64,000 bases of DNA from an uncultured Prevotella sp. (GTDB taxonomy: Bacteria > Bacteroidota > Bacteroidia > Bacteroidales > Bacteroidaceae): NCBI GenBank assembly GCA_905233555.1, contig CAJODF010000001.1:84232-148231 (forward strand), read 5' to 3'. Under the pieces are notes generated by a model. That model was not told the origin of the DNA, made no database searches, and worked only from the letters and a program-made list of their open reading frames with translations. Of the stretch, positions 1 through 8,354 are shown in pieces; within the stretch, counting starts at the first letter, position 1; every line of letters begins with the position of its first letter. Made by a program: the position numbers and the translations under genes.

Positions 1-1405
1 TCAGCCATTGGATGGCCTTGTCCCACTGGCAGAGACGCATGTACTTCGTGCCGATGAGATCGGAGAGCACCGTGTCGTTCTCGTGGAGGGTAGCCTTCAG
101 GAACTTGTCGAGTTTGTTGTTGGCGGGGGTGTTGGTGTAGAAGAGATATTTCTCCGTACTGCCGACATTGAGAGTGTCGAGGTCGAAACCACAGCCAGAA
201 CTAAAGAGTGCGCGACTGATGGCGGTAAGACGTATGGGGTTGGATCTGTAATGAGGCACGAGTACCTTGCTGGTAAGACGGTTTTCGGCTTCTAAGAAGA
301 AACTGCCTCCTTCTCCTTCTTGTTTCTGCTTGAGCCATTGCAGTTCGTCAGCCAGATAGTCGTCGAAGGCCTCGCCGGGCTTGGCCTGAGCGGCGGTGAT
401 ATAAAGCAACAGTACGCGGGCATTGTCCTTCATGCGGTCGGTGCCTTCGAGTTTGACGGCATCGAGGATGTCCTTGGCGGCTTTTTTCTGGTCGCCGGCG
501 AGGAACTCCAACCAAGCTTGGGCACTCTTCCACATGATGGGACAGTCGGTCTTGCCCTCGCGGACCACCAACTCACAGAACTGCTGCATCTGCCACGACT
601 CCTGTTTGTTGATGTCGCGGATGAACTGCTTACCGATGGAACCGCCACCGCCGTTGACAGCATCGGCGGCCTCCTGGGCATTGTTCACGAAGTCCTTGAG
701 CAACCAAGGCAGGGCCTTCGAGGTGGGGTTCTGTTTGTAGTGCTGACTGATGGCGAGGTAGGAACGTTTCTTATAGAACTGTGTCATCAGACTCTCCTCG
801 TCGTCCATCTCGGCAAAGAGTTCGCCAGCCTCAGCCTCACGACCGGTCTTGTAGAGGGCTCCGGCGTAGATATTCTTCATCATGTCCTTATAGACCGTCT
901 CGATAAACTGACTGGCAGTCTGTTCCCAGTAGGTGACGTTTTCCTGGTGCTGTCCCAGTATCATGTTACAGCGCATGTAGAGCAGGGCGTGCTGGGAGCG
1001 CAGTTTGGTCTTTGTCTTGCCGAGGGCATATGTGCGAACAGTCTGCAGCGTACGTTTCTGGCCCTCGATATCTTCCTTCGTGGGGTAATTCCACTCATAC
1101 TGTTTGCGCTGCTCGATATCGACGCAATCGAGATATTTCTGCAGGTTCTGGATATAACTGACCATCAGGGCATCGCCCTTCTGCTGGGCAGCCTTGATCA
1201 CCTCGTCGGCATTGAACCAAAAGTACTCCTCCGTCGAACCGAGGTAGGCTTTCCAGTTGTCGTTGCAGATTTTCTCCACGCGGTTTTTGAAGTTGTTGCC
1301 GATATAGGGGCTGAACAGGTAATAGTTGTCCGTACCACCTCCGGCACAGGCAAGCATCGGCAGCGTTATGGCTGTCAATAGACTAATGATGATAAATCTC
1401 TTCAT
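1..1405 (-). CDS. Large lipoprotein of unknown function, C-terminus cut off by window edge
   Basis: I do not recognise this family. The frame starts at the ATG at 1403-1405 and stays open to base 1, giving about 468 residues without a stop, so the gene continues to the left. The N-terminus is a lipoprotein signal peptide (MKRF, hydrophobic stretch, lipobox PMLAC with Cys20), so the product is probably anchored to the outer membrane or periplasm. The body is helix-rich with pairs such as 'LLYMRCNMILG', 'NIYAGALYKTGREAEAGELF' and 'KYMRLCQWDKAIQWL', which look like tetratricopeptide-type helical repeats. Its first 23 bases overlap the end of the upstream lipoprotein gene, so the two are translationally linked and follow murF. 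A long plus-strand open frame over the same bases is its shadow. Confidence 0.8.
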   Translation of the reverse strand, partial: MKRFIIISLLTAITLPMLACAGGGTDNYYLFSPYIGNNFKNRVEKICNDNWKAYLGSTEEYFWFNADEVIKAAQQKGDALMVSYIQNLQKYLDCVDIEQRKQYEWNYPTKEDIEGQKRTLQTVRTYALGKTKTKLRSQHALLYMRCNMILGQHQENVTYWEQTASQFIETVYKDMMKNIYAGALYKTGREAEAGELFAEMDDEESLMTQFYKKRSYLAISQHYKQNPTSKALPWLLKDFVNNAQEAADAVNGGGGSIGKQFIRDINKQESWQMQQFCELVVREGKTDCPIMWKSAQAWLEFLAGDQKKAAKDILDAVKLEGTDRMKDNARVLLLYITAAQAKPGEAFDDYLADELQWLKQKQEGEGGSFFLEAENRLTSKVLVPHYRSNPIRLTAISRALFSSGCGFDLDTLNVGSTEKYLFYTNTPANNKLDKFLKATLHENDTVLSDLIGTKYMRLCQWDKAIQWL

Positions 1406-2303
1406 AGGTTTCTGGTTTGTATCTGTTAATATTATCTTTGTCTAAATGATAGGTGATGATGGAACGACTGAGATCTGGACGCTCTTTCTCCATCGCCTGT
1501 TTTACCTTGAGTATCTCTTCTGCCTCAACGGTATGTTCTACGCGTATGCTGTGGATGTCCCTGACCCAGTGGAAGACAGGATAGGCGGCGGCTAAAGGCA
1601 GTGGGTATTTATCGAGCCGGTCCAGATAGGGATGTACATCGCGATAGTCGAGGATGGGGTTACGCTCCTCCCACTTTTTGGGATCGCCCGTATTGTAGAT
1701 CATCAGGGCACCGTAATCCACAGGTGGTGCCTCCATCGAGAGTTGATGCAAGCGGATGGTAGTAGAGAGTATAGCATTTCTCTTTTCACTATTCACTTTC
1801 CACTTTTCACTGACTTCCTTTAGGAAGTTGTAGTAGGTCTTGCGGCTCTTGGAGGTATAGTCGCAGTCGATCTGTATCTCGCGTACATTATTAATATTAT
1901 TCGTCTCGTTCATCTGTTGGATGCGCTTGACGAGTTTCTCTGCCAGACCTTCATACTTCTGATGCATGCAGTCTTCCGTGATATAGACGGTAGGGATGAT
2001 CTCGATGCTGTCAGGCAAGGTGTCGGAAAAGGTGATGGTGGCGTTGGGTTTGGGTTCTGCGGCCCCATCATTGAGTACTACGTCGAAATAGCGGCAATAG
2101 ATCTTATTGATATGGTATTGCTGGAGGAAAGCCCGTTCTGTCGAGTCGAGCCGGAGGTCGGTACGCCAGTAATAGACGGCATTGCCCTCCTCTAACTCGG
2201 CTATACCTTTCTGCTTATTGCATCCTACCATCAGCAGGCACAGCAACAGCCCTATCCAAATGATGTTTCTTTTAATACTCAATGTCCAATGGTCAATGTT
2301 CAA
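1383..2303 (-). CDS. Lipoprotein of unknown function following murF
   Basis: About 300 residues with a clear lipoprotein signal (SIKRN, hydrophobic core, lipobox LMVGC). The rest is soluble and has the flavour of a TIM-barrel glycoside-hydrolase-like fold: 'REIQIDCDYTSKSRKTYYNFL', 'YGALMIYNTGDP', 'LPLAAAYPVFHWVRD' resemble successive beta-alpha units, but I cannot name a family. The start is unusual: no ATG is available. The candidate starts are TTG codons at 2303 and 2282, and both lie inside a short repetitive tract; 2282 gives the more typical signal peptide. A second repetitive tract lies inside the gene at 1781-1811. The gene begins just after the murF stop and overlaps the next lipoprotein gene by 23 bases. 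Confidence 0.7.
   Translation of the reverse strand: MNIDHWTLSIKRNIIWIGLLLCLLMVGCNKQKGIAELEEGNAVYYWRTDLRLDSTERAFLQQYHINKIYCRYFDVVLNDGAAEPKPNATITFSDTLPDSIEIIPTVYITEDCMHQKYEGLAEKLVKRIQQMNETNNINNVREIQIDCDYTSKSRKTYYNFLKEVSEKWKVNSEKRNAILSTTIRLHQLSMEAPPVDYGALMIYNTGDPKKWEERNPILDYRDVHPYLDRLDKYPLPLAAAYPVFHWVRDIHSIRVEHTVEAEEILKVKQAMEKERPDLSRSIITYHLDKDNINRYKPETYEEIYHH
1781..1811. repeat. Short repetitive tract inside a coding region
   Basis: On the coding (minus) strand the bases run as near-repeats of GTGAAAA / GTGGAAA / GTGAATA, the same word family that precedes start codons elsewhere in the window (6391-6431, 49230-49258). Here it is translated as SEKWKVNSEK in the lipoprotein gene. Confidence 0.7.
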
Positions 2304-2308
2304 TGATT
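2278..2308. repeat. Repetitive tract at the murF / lipoprotein boundary
   Basis: Four near-repeats of an 8-nt word (on the minus strand ATTGAAC, ATTGACC, ATTGGAC, ATTGAG) span the gap between murF and the next gene and contain its possible TTG starts. Confidence 0.7.
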
Positions 2309-3665
2309 ACAGTAGTTCAGGCAGTTGGAAGAGTTTGTTACTGTTGCTGCCCTTGATGAGGATATAATAGCCCTCGGGACAATGCTCCCGGATAGCGGCC
2401 TTCACCTCTTCCACATCGTGGAATTTCCTGAAAGCACAGGGGATATCCTTGAAGTTGTCACCCACGAGCCATACCTCATCATAGCCTGCCTGTTCCAGAT
2501 AGTTCACCATCTGACGGTGTTCCTTGTCGCTCTCAGTGCCCAGTTCGCCCATCTGTCCGAGGATGGCCATCTTCTTGTCGGCCTGAATCAGGCTGAAGTT
2601 CTCTAAGGCCGCCTGCATGGAGGTGGGGTTGGCGTTGTAGGCATCTACTATCAGGTGGTTCTTCTCTGTAATGGTCATCTGACTGCGGTTGTTCGAAGGC
2701 ACATAGTTCTCGAGGGCTTCACAGATTTTCTTGCGTTCCACGCCGAAGTTGATACCTACAGAGATGGCTGCTAGGAGATTGTCTATGTTATAGGCTCCGA
2801 TGAGGTGTGTCTGTACCTTGTGCCATTTGGTGCTACGACCTTCTTCCTCCAATGTCATCAGTGGTTCGCGCCAACGGAACTTGAGGAAGGGATTGCACTC
2901 TATCACCTCACCACTGATACAGGCATACTGATTGTCGGGGCTGGTGGAGTAGGGGGTGAGCCAAATCTCCTCATCGTCGCCAATCTGATCCATCAGGTAT
3001 TCGTTGTCGGCATTGATGAAGATAAGACCGTCCTCACGGGTACGGAGGAAATCATAGAGTTCGCACTTGGTCTTGATGACTCCTTCGAACGAGCCGAAAC
3101 CCTGCAGGTGGGCACGACCCACGTTGGTGATGAGACCACAGGTAGGCTCTGCCGTTTCTACGAGGGTCTTGATATCGCCCGGATGACTGGCACCCATTTC
3201 AATCACGGCTATCTCATGCTCTTTCGTCAGACGGAACAGCGTCTTGGGTACACCCACGTCGTTGTTGAAGTTGCCCTGGGTGTAGAGTACGTTGTATTTC
3301 TGTGAGAGCACGGCAGCGACCAGTTCCTTCGTGGTGGTCTTGCCGTTGGTGCCAGTGATGCCGATGACGGGGATATCGAACTGACGACGGTGCTCACGGG
3401 CCAGGTCCTTGAAGGTCTGCAAGCAGTCATCGACGAGGATGAGGCGATCACTAGATATCCTAGGATCTCCTAGGTTCCCTAGGATTGCCTTGTCGTCTAT
3501 AATTGCATAGGCACAACCCTTTTCCAAGGCCTGCAAGGCGAATTTGTTACCGTCGAACGACTCTCCTTTCAGGGCGAGGAAGATGCTTCCTTCAGGACAG
3601 TCACGACTGTCTGTCGTGATGCAGGGATGCTGCTGATAGAGGTTATATAGTTCCTTAATTTCCAT
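2307..3665 (-). CDS. murF: UDP-N-acetylmuramoyl-tripeptide--D-alanyl-D-alanine ligase
   Basis: Cytoplasmic ATP-dependent ligase that adds D-Ala-D-Ala to the UDP-MurNAc-tripeptide, the last cytoplasmic step of peptidoglycan precursor synthesis. At 452 residues it has normal length. The P-loop GITGTNGKTTTKELV lies near residue 105, followed by 'IEMGASHPGDI' and the Mur-ligase signature 'NVGRAHLQGFGS'; the C-terminal domain starts around 'DAYNANPTSM'. The N-terminal domain has an extra stretch (ILGNLGDPRISSD, near residues 62-74) encoded by tandem CCTAGG words at 3451-3488, absent from my picture of the family. Its promoter faces that of folP. ddl, which makes the substrate D-Ala-D-Ala, lies 13 kb away. 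Confidence 0.95.
   Translation of the reverse strand: MEIKELYNLYQQHPCITTDSRDCPEGSIFLALKGESFDGNKFALQALEKGCAYAIIDDKAILGNLGDPRISSDRLILVDDCLQTFKDLAREHRRQFDIPVIGITGTNGKTTTKELVAAVLSQKYNVLYTQGNFNNDVGVPKTLFRLTKEHEIAVIEMGASHPGDIKTLVETAEPTCGLITNVGRAHLQGFGSFEGVIKTKCELYDFLRTREDGLIFINADNEYLMDQIGDDEEIWLTPYSTSPDNQYACISGEVIECNPFLKFRWREPLMTLEEEGRSTKWHKVQTHLIGAYNIDNLLAAISVGINFGVERKKICEALENYVPSNNRSQMTITEKNHLIVDAYNANPTSMQAALENFSLIQADKKMAILGQMGELGTESDKEHRQMVNYLEQAGYDEVWLVGDNFKDIPCAFRKFHDVEEVKAAIREHCPEGYYILIKGSNSNKLFQLPELL
3451..3488. repeat. CCTAGG tandem words inside murF
   Basis: CCTAGG occurs three times at 9-10-bp spacing (CCTAGGATCT, CCTAGGTTC, CCTAGGATT), preceded by CTAGATAT. It is in frame and encodes an apparent 10-residue insertion in the N-terminal domain of MurF. 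Confidence 0.75.
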
Positions 3666-3684
3666 AAACTTCGTAATTTTTGTG

Positions 3685-3692
3685 CAAAATTA
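3685..3692 (-). promoter_or_regulatory. murF promoter, -7 element
   Basis: On the minus strand TAATTTTG matches the Bacteroidetes -7 consensus TAnnTTTG, 20 bases before the murF ATG. The -33 position falls in or next to the heptamer tract at 3699-3733 and has no clear TTTG at 19-20 bp spacing. Confidence 0.55.
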
Positions 3693-3698
3693 CAAAAT

Positions 3699-3733
3699 AA
3701 TTATGAATTATGAATTATGAATTATGAATTATT
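3699..3733. repeat. Five-copy heptamer tract between divergent murF and folP
   Basis: AATTATG is repeated five times in perfect 7-bp register (last copy AATTATT). The tract occupies the space where the upstream elements of both divergent promoters should be. Confidence 0.85.
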
Positions 3734-3736
3734 TCG

Positions 3737-3744
3737 TAACTTTG
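3737..3744 (+). promoter_or_regulatory. folP promoter, -7 element
   Basis: TAACTTTG, ending 9 bases before the folP ATG at 3754, so any 5' leader is only a few bases long. The -33 position lies in the heptamer tract. Confidence 0.55.
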
Positions 3745-3753
3745 TAGGCGAAT

Positions 3754-4542
3754 ATGGACTATACGTTGAATGTACATGGTCTTCTGATGGACCTTGACGT
3801 GCCTCAAGTGATGGGTATCCTGAATGTGACACCCGACTCTTTCTATGCTGGGAGTCGCAGTCAGACGGAGGAAGCAATTGCCGCTCGCTGCCACCAGATT
3901 ATCAGCGAAGGAGGTTCTCTCATCGATGTGGGTGCCTGTTCCACCCGTCCGGGTGCTGAGGTGGCATCTGAGGCGGAGGAGAGGGAACGGTTGCGCCTTG
4001 CTCTGGCTGTGGTGCGTCGCGAAATGCCTTCTGCCGTGGTTTCTGTCGATACCTTCCGTCCCGACGTGGCGCGGATGGTTGTAGAGGAGTATGGGGCCGA
4101 TATCATCAACGATGTGAGCGAAGGTAGTCCGGAGATGTTCCGTATGGTGGCCCGTCTGGGAATACCTTATATATTAATGTCTGTACAGCCTACGATGCGT
4201 GATACGCTGTTGACTTTTGCCCAAAAGGTACAGCAGTTGCGCGACTTCGGGGCCAAGGATATCATCCTTGATCCGGGCTTCGGCTTTGGTAAGACCCTAG
4301 AGCAGAATTACCAGATGATGAATGAGTTGGAGCAGTTGCAGACGATGGAACTTCCTGTGCTCGTAGGGGTCTCGCGTAAGTCGATGATCTACAAGAAGTT
4401 CGGTTGTACGCCCGATGAGTCGCTCAATGGTACGACGGCACTCAATACCATCGCTCTGATGAAGGGCGCCAGCATCCTCCGCGTACATGATGTGCGTGAG
4501 GCCGTGGAGTGTGTTAGCATCGTCCAGCAAATAAAATTGTAA
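3754..4542 (+). CDS. folP: Dihydropteroate synthase
   Basis: Condenses p-aminobenzoate with dihydropterin pyrophosphate in folate synthesis; the sulfonamide target. The 262 residues carry the family signatures: 'MGILNVTPDSF' near residue 20, 'IDVGACSTRPGA' near 58, 'VSVDTFRPDVA', 'IINDVSEG', 'DIILDPGFGFGKT' and 'LVGVSRKSMIYK'. Length and motifs are complete. cdaA follows after 23 bases, a pairing I recall as common in Bacteroidetes, so the two are probably co-transcribed. Confidence 0.96.
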   Translation: MDYTLNVHGLLMDLDVPQVMGILNVTPDSFYAGSRSQTEEAIAARCHQIISEGGSLIDVGACSTRPGAEVASEAEERERLRLALAVVRREMPSAVVSVDTFRPDVARMVVEEYGADIINDVSEGSPEMFRMVARLGIPYILMSVQPTMRDTLLTFAQKVQQLRDFGAKDIILDPGFGFGKTLEQNYQMMNELEQLQTMELPVLVGVSRKSMIYKKFGCTPDESLNGTTALNTIALMKGASILRVHDVREAVECVSIVQQIKL

Positions 4543-4565
4543 ATTGTTAAATAGTAAATTATAAG
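4537..4565. repeat. Repetitive tract between folP and cdaA
   Basis: AAATTGT, AAATTGTT, AAATAGT, AAATTATAA: four A-rich near-repeats running from the folP stop to the GTG start of cdaA. Confidence 0.6.
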
Positions 4566-5348
4566 GTGTTTTTTGAATTTGGCATAAAGGACGTCATCGA
4601 CATATTACTGGTCGCTCTGATGTTGTTCTATATTTACCGGCTGATGCGTGAGTCGCGTTCGTTGAACGTGTTCATCGGCATCATGATGTTTGCCGCCCTT
4701 TGGTTGTTTGTCTCTCAGGTTCTGGAGATGCGTCTGTTGGGCTCCATCATGGATAAGTTGGTGAGTGTGGGTGTGATAGCGATGATTGTCATCTTCCAGG
4801 AAGACATCCGGAAGTTTCTCTATAACGTGGGTGCCCATCAGCGTATGAGAACCCTGTCCAAACTGTTCACCTCGAAGAATAAAGAGCGTGAGGCAAAGAT
4901 GGAGGTGATGACCACCATCATCCCGATCGTCATGGCTTCGCAGAATATGAGCCGTGGGAAGGTGGGTGCGTTGATTATCATTGAACGGAATGTGCCACTT
5001 GACGATATCATTGTGACTGGCGACCAGATTGATGCGAATGTCAACCAACAGTTGATAGAGAACATCTTCTTCAAGAACGCACCGCTTCACGACGGTGCCA
5101 TGATCATTTCGAAGAAACGCATCAAGGCGGCAGGATGTATCCTGCCCGTGAGCCACGACCTGAGTATTCCCAAGGAACTGGGTCTGCGCCATCGTGCGGC
5201 CATGGGTGTCTCACAGGAGAGTGATGCCGTGGCAGTGGTGGTCAGCGAGGAGACGGGTGGCATCTCTGTGGCTATCAGGGGAGAGTTCCACTTGCGCCTG
5301 TCGGCAGAGGATCTGGAGAGCCTTTTGAGCAAGGAACTGGCAGAGTAA
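4566..5348 (+). CDS. cdaA: Diadenylate cyclase (c-di-AMP synthase), membrane-anchored CdaA type
   Basis: Makes cyclic di-AMP from two ATP. Residues 1-80 hold three membrane segments. The DAC domain follows (about 100-245) with both catalytic motifs intact: DGA at 176-178 and RHR at 208-210. At 260 residues it is the usual CdaA size. The start is a GTG at 4566, straight after an A-rich repetitive tract; no ATG precedes it in a sensible position. It follows folP closely. No CdaR-type partner is adjacent. Confidence 0.94.
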   Translation: MFFEFGIKDVIDILLVALMLFYIYRLMRESRSLNVFIGIMMFAALWLFVSQVLEMRLLGSIMDKLVSVGVIAMIVIFQEDIRKFLYNVGAHQRMRTLSKLFTSKNKEREAKMEVMTTIIPIVMASQNMSRGKVGALIIIERNVPLDDIIVTGDQIDANVNQQLIENIFFKNAPLHDGAMIISKKRIKAAGCILPVSHDLSIPKELGLRHRAAMGVSQESDAVAVVVSEETGGISVAIRGEFHLRLSAEDLESLLSKELAE

Positions 5349-5385
5349 TGAATCAATTTTCAAAACAATTAAATATAAACAGACT

Positions 5386-6396
5386 ATGGATTTATTAAGT
5401 CAAATTGTTGCGCGTGCCAAGTCAAACAAGCAGCGCATCGTGCTCCCCGAGGCTACAGAGGAGCGTACACTTCGTGCAGCCGACAGAGTGTTGGCTGACG
5501 ATATTGCAGACATCATCCTGTTGGGTAATCCTGACGAGATCAATAAACTCGCTGCAGAGTGGGGACTGACCCATATCGGTCAGGCTACCATCATTGATCC
5601 GGAGAACAGTCCGAAGGCTGAGGAATATGCTGAGAAACTGGCAGAGTTGCGCAAGAGCAAGGGCATGACCATCGAGGAAGCCCGTAAGTTGGTGAAGAAC
5701 CCGCTCTACTATGGTTGTATGATTATCAAGACGGAAGGTGCTGACGGACAGATTTCCGGTGCCCTTTCTACCACAGGCGACACCCTGCGTCCTGCCCTGC
5801 AGATCATCAAGTGTGCCCCTGGCATCACCTGCGTGAGTGGCGGTCTGCTGCTTATCTCGAAGCAGAAGCAATATGGCGAGGACGGTGTGCTCGTAGTGGC
5901 TGACGTGGCTGTGACGCCGATGCCTGATGCAAATCAGTTGGCACAGATTGCTGTCTGCACAGCTCAGATGGCAAAGGCCGTGGCTGGTTTCGAGGATCCC
6001 CGTGTGGCTATGTTGAGTTTCTCGACGAAGGGTTCTGCCAAGCACGAGGTATGCGACAAGGTGATTGAGGCTACCCGTTTGGCCAAGGAGATGGCGCCCG
6101 ACCTGAAGATCGATGGTGAACTCCAGGCTGATGCTGCCCTTGTTCCGTCAGTCGGTGCCAAGAAGGCGCCCGGTTCTGACATCGCCGGTAAGGCCAATGT
6201 GCTCGTATTCCCCAACCTTGAGGTAGGAAACATCGGTTATAAGATGGTACAGCGTTTAGGTGATGCCATTGCCATCGGTCCTGTGTTGCAGGGTATTGCC
6301 CGTCCTGTCAACGACCTCTCCCGTGGTTGTTCGGTGGATGACATCTATTATATGGTTGCCATTACCGCCTGCCAGGCTATGGATGCGAAGAAGTGA
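5386..6396 (+). CDS. pta: Phosphate acetyltransferase
   Basis: Interconverts acetyl-CoA and acetyl phosphate; with ackA it forms the acetate-producing, ATP-yielding end of fermentation. The 336 residues match the short single-domain class. Visible features include 'IVLPEATEERTLRAAD' near the N-terminus, 'ADGQISGALSTTGDTLRPALQ' in the middle, and 'VPSVGAKKAPGSDIAGKANVLVFPNLEVGNIGYK' toward the C-terminus. ackA follows after 35 bases that hold a repetitive tract, so pta-ackA is an operon. Confidence 0.96.
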   Translation: MDLLSQIVARAKSNKQRIVLPEATEERTLRAADRVLADDIADIILLGNPDEINKLAAEWGLTHIGQATIIDPENSPKAEEYAEKLAELRKSKGMTIEEARKLVKNPLYYGCMIIKTEGADGQISGALSTTGDTLRPALQIIKCAPGITCVSGGLLLISKQKQYGEDGVLVVADVAVTPMPDANQLAQIAVCTAQMAKAVAGFEDPRVAMLSFSTKGSAKHEVCDKVIEATRLAKEMAPDLKIDGELQADAALVPSVGAKKAPGSDIAGKANVLVFPNLEVGNIGYKMVQRLGDAIAIGPVLQGIARPVNDLSRGCSVDDIYYMVAITACQAMDAKK

Positions 6397-6431
6397 GAAG
6401 TGAAAAGTGAACAGTGAATAGTTAAGAAGTT
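6391..6431. repeat. Repetitive tract between pta and ackA
   Basis: Near-repeats GTGAGAA, GTGAAAA, GTGAACA, GTGAATA run through the pta stop codon to the ackA ATG. They include in-frame stop codons. Confidence 0.8.
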
Positions 6432-7625
6432 ATGAAGATATTAGTATTGAATTGTGGCTCTTCGTCGATCAAGTACGCCCTGTACAACATGGACGACAAG
6501 AGCGTGATGACCAGTGGCGGTGCTGAGCGTGTGGGCTTGGACGGTGCCTTTGTCAAGGTGAAACTGGCCAATGGCGAGAAGAAACAGATCATGCACGACA
6601 TCCCCGAACATACCGAGGGTGTGAAGTTCATCTTCTCATTGCTCACCGATCCTGAGATTGGAGTTATCAAGAGTCTCGACGAAATTGATGCTGTGGGTCA
6701 TCGTATGGTGCATGGTGGCGAGAAGTTCAATAAGTCTGTCATCCTGACCGACGAGGTGCTGAAGACCTTTGAGGCGTGTTCTGATCTGGCGCCGTTGCAC
6801 AACCCAGCCAACCTGAAGGGTGTGAATGCCGTGAAGGAACTGATGCCGGGTCTGCCGCAGGTGGGCGTCTTTGATACCGCATTCCACCAGACCATGCCGC
6901 CTAAGGCATATATGTACGCCATTCCTTACGAACTCTATGAGAAGTACGGCATCCGCCGCTACGGTTTCCACGGAACCAGCCATCGTTATGTGTCTGCCCG
7001 TGCCTGTGAGTTCCTGGGCATCCCCGCTGAGGGCACGAAGATGGTGACCTGTCACGTTGGTAATGGTGGTTCGATTGCTGCCGTCGTCGATGGCAAGTGT
7101 ATTGACACTTCAATGGGTCTTACCCCGTTGGAGGGCCTGATGATGGGAACCCGTGCCGGTGATATCGATGGTGGCGCTATCACGTTTATCGAAAAGAAAC
7201 TCGGTTTGGATGCCGATGGCATGAGCAACCTGCTCAACAAGAAGAGTGGTGTGGCTGGTCTGACGGGCGGCTCTTCCGATATGCGTGATTTGGAGAGTGC
7301 TGCCAAGAGTGGTGACGAGCGTGCCAAACTGGCTCAGGATATGTATTTCTACCGCATCAAGAAATATATCGGTGCCTACGCTGCTGCGATGGGTGGCCTC
7401 GACGTGGTGGTGTTCACTGCCGGTGTCGGTGAGAACCAGATCAGCATGCGTTCTGAGGTGTGTAAGAACATGGAGTTCCTCGGCATCAAGTTCGACGAGG
7501 AGAAGAATAAGGTACGTGGAGAAGAGGTGGTCATCTCTGCCGACGACTCGAAGGTAAAAGTCGTTGTCATTCCTACCGATGAGGAACTGATGATTGCCAC
7601 CGACACGATGAATCTCCTGAAGTAA
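6432..7625 (+). CDS. ackA: Acetate kinase
   Basis: Transfers the phosphate of acetyl phosphate to ADP, giving acetate and ATP. At 397 residues it is full length. Signatures: 'LVLNCGSSSIKYALY' at the N-terminus, 'VGHRMVHGGEKF', 'FDTAFHQTMPP', 'RRYGFHGTSHRYVS', 'CHVGNGGSIAAV' and 'FTAGVGENQ'. Second gene of the pta-ackA operon; a strong terminator follows 22 bases after the stop. Confidence 0.97.
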   Translation: MKILVLNCGSSSIKYALYNMDDKSVMTSGGAERVGLDGAFVKVKLANGEKKQIMHDIPEHTEGVKFIFSLLTDPEIGVIKSLDEIDAVGHRMVHGGEKFNKSVILTDEVLKTFEACSDLAPLHNPANLKGVNAVKELMPGLPQVGVFDTAFHQTMPPKAYMYAIPYELYEKYGIRRYGFHGTSHRYVSARACEFLGIPAEGTKMVTCHVGNGGSIAAVVDGKCIDTSMGLTPLEGLMMGTRAGDIDGGAITFIEKKLGLDADGMSNLLNKKSGVAGLTGGSSDMRDLESAAKSGDERAKLAQDMYFYRIKKYIGAYAAAMGGLDVVVFTAGVGENQISMRSEVCKNMEFLGIKFDEEKNKVRGEEVVISADDSKVKVVVIPTDEELMIATDTMNLLK

Positions 7626-7646
7626 CCCAAACCTCTACTCACATTT

Positions 7647-7690
7647 AGGGAAATCCCGCAACACAATTCGGGATTTCCCTTTGTTTTTCC
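7647..7690 (+). terminator. Terminator after ackA
   Basis: A perfect 12-bp stem (AGGGAAATCCCG at 7647-7658 with CGGGATTTCCCT at 7669-7680) and a 10-base loop, followed by TTGTTTTT. Confidence 0.9.
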
Positions 7691-7711
7691 CCTTTCTTTG
7701 CCGTACCTTTG
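7680..7711 (+). promoter_or_regulatory. Promoter of the small lipoprotein gene
   Basis: TTTG at 7680-7683, 20-bp spacer, TACCTTTG at 7704-7711. It begins at the last base of the ackA terminator stem. The 5' leader would be about 45 bases. Confidence 0.7.
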
Positions 7712-7763
7712 CAGTGTGATAATTAAACAAATGTCGAACTAAAGATATAGAAAGGGTACAATT

Positions 7764-8321
7764 ATGAAGAAGATCTACACAATGCTGATGATGGCGATGA
7801 TGGCACTGACCTTCACCTCTTGCGAGGATGAATTTATCGCCGACACCCTTGAGGGAACTTGGAGTGGAAACATGTTTATTTCCTCTTACTGGGATGGCAG
7901 GACATACGATATCACTCGTTCGGAGATTACCTTCGAGATAGATCCGTTCCGTTTTACCAAAGGCTCGGGCTACTGGGTGGACTATTATAGCCATGCTCCT
8001 TGGGACTATGTGGCCAACCATATTGACTGGTCTGTCAGGAACGGTGTCATCTACATCTATTTCATCGAGGATGGCGATAGGATAGAAATCCACGACTATC
8101 ACCTCAACTCCAAGCGTTTCTATGGCACGATCTACGATGGTGACAATCTGGTCGATTTCGAACTCTACTGCGTGAGCCGTCCGCGTTACGATGACTACTG
8201 CTGGGGCTTCGACAGTTGGTACGACGATTACTACTGGGCACGCACCCGCTCTGGCGAAGCCGACAGCACCAAGGTGATGGAGAAGCCGAAGCGCTTTGTG
8301 AATCCTGAACTGAAGAAATAA
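7764..8321 (+). CDS. Small Tyr/Asp/Trp-rich lipoprotein of unknown function
   Basis: 185 residues with a lipoprotein signal peptide (lipobox FTSC, Cys20). The mature part starts 'EDEFIADTLEGTWSGNMF', a pattern seen in lipocalin-like or calycin-type small lipoproteins ('GTW' near the start of a beta barrel), and is very rich in Tyr, Asp and Trp (for example 'DDYCWGFDSWYDDYYW'). I cannot name a family. It stands alone, with its own promoter and a shared terminator at its end. Confidence 0.75.
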   Translation: MKKIYTMLMMAMMALTFTSCEDEFIADTLEGTWSGNMFISSYWDGRTYDITRSEITFEIDPFRFTKGSGYWVDYYSHAPWDYVANHIDWSVRNGVIYIYFIEDGDRIEIHDYHLNSKRFYGTIYDGDNLVDFELYCVSRPRYDDYCWGFDSWYDDYYWARTRSGEADSTKVMEKPKRFVNPELKK

Positions 8322-8322
8322 A

Positions 8323-8354
8323 AAGAAAGCCGTTCAGATCGAGCGGCTTTCTTT
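8323..8354. terminator. Bidirectional terminator between convergent lipoprotein and kdgK
   Basis: Stem AGAAAGCCG / CGGCTTTCT with an 11-base loop, A-rich on the left and T-rich on the right. It lies between two converging genes and overlaps the kdgK stop. Confidence 0.8.

Noticed and set aside
320-1381. Plus-strand open frame of 353 codons
   Set aside because: It is antisense to a lipoprotein gene with a clear signal peptide that runs off the left edge; no promoter or family features.
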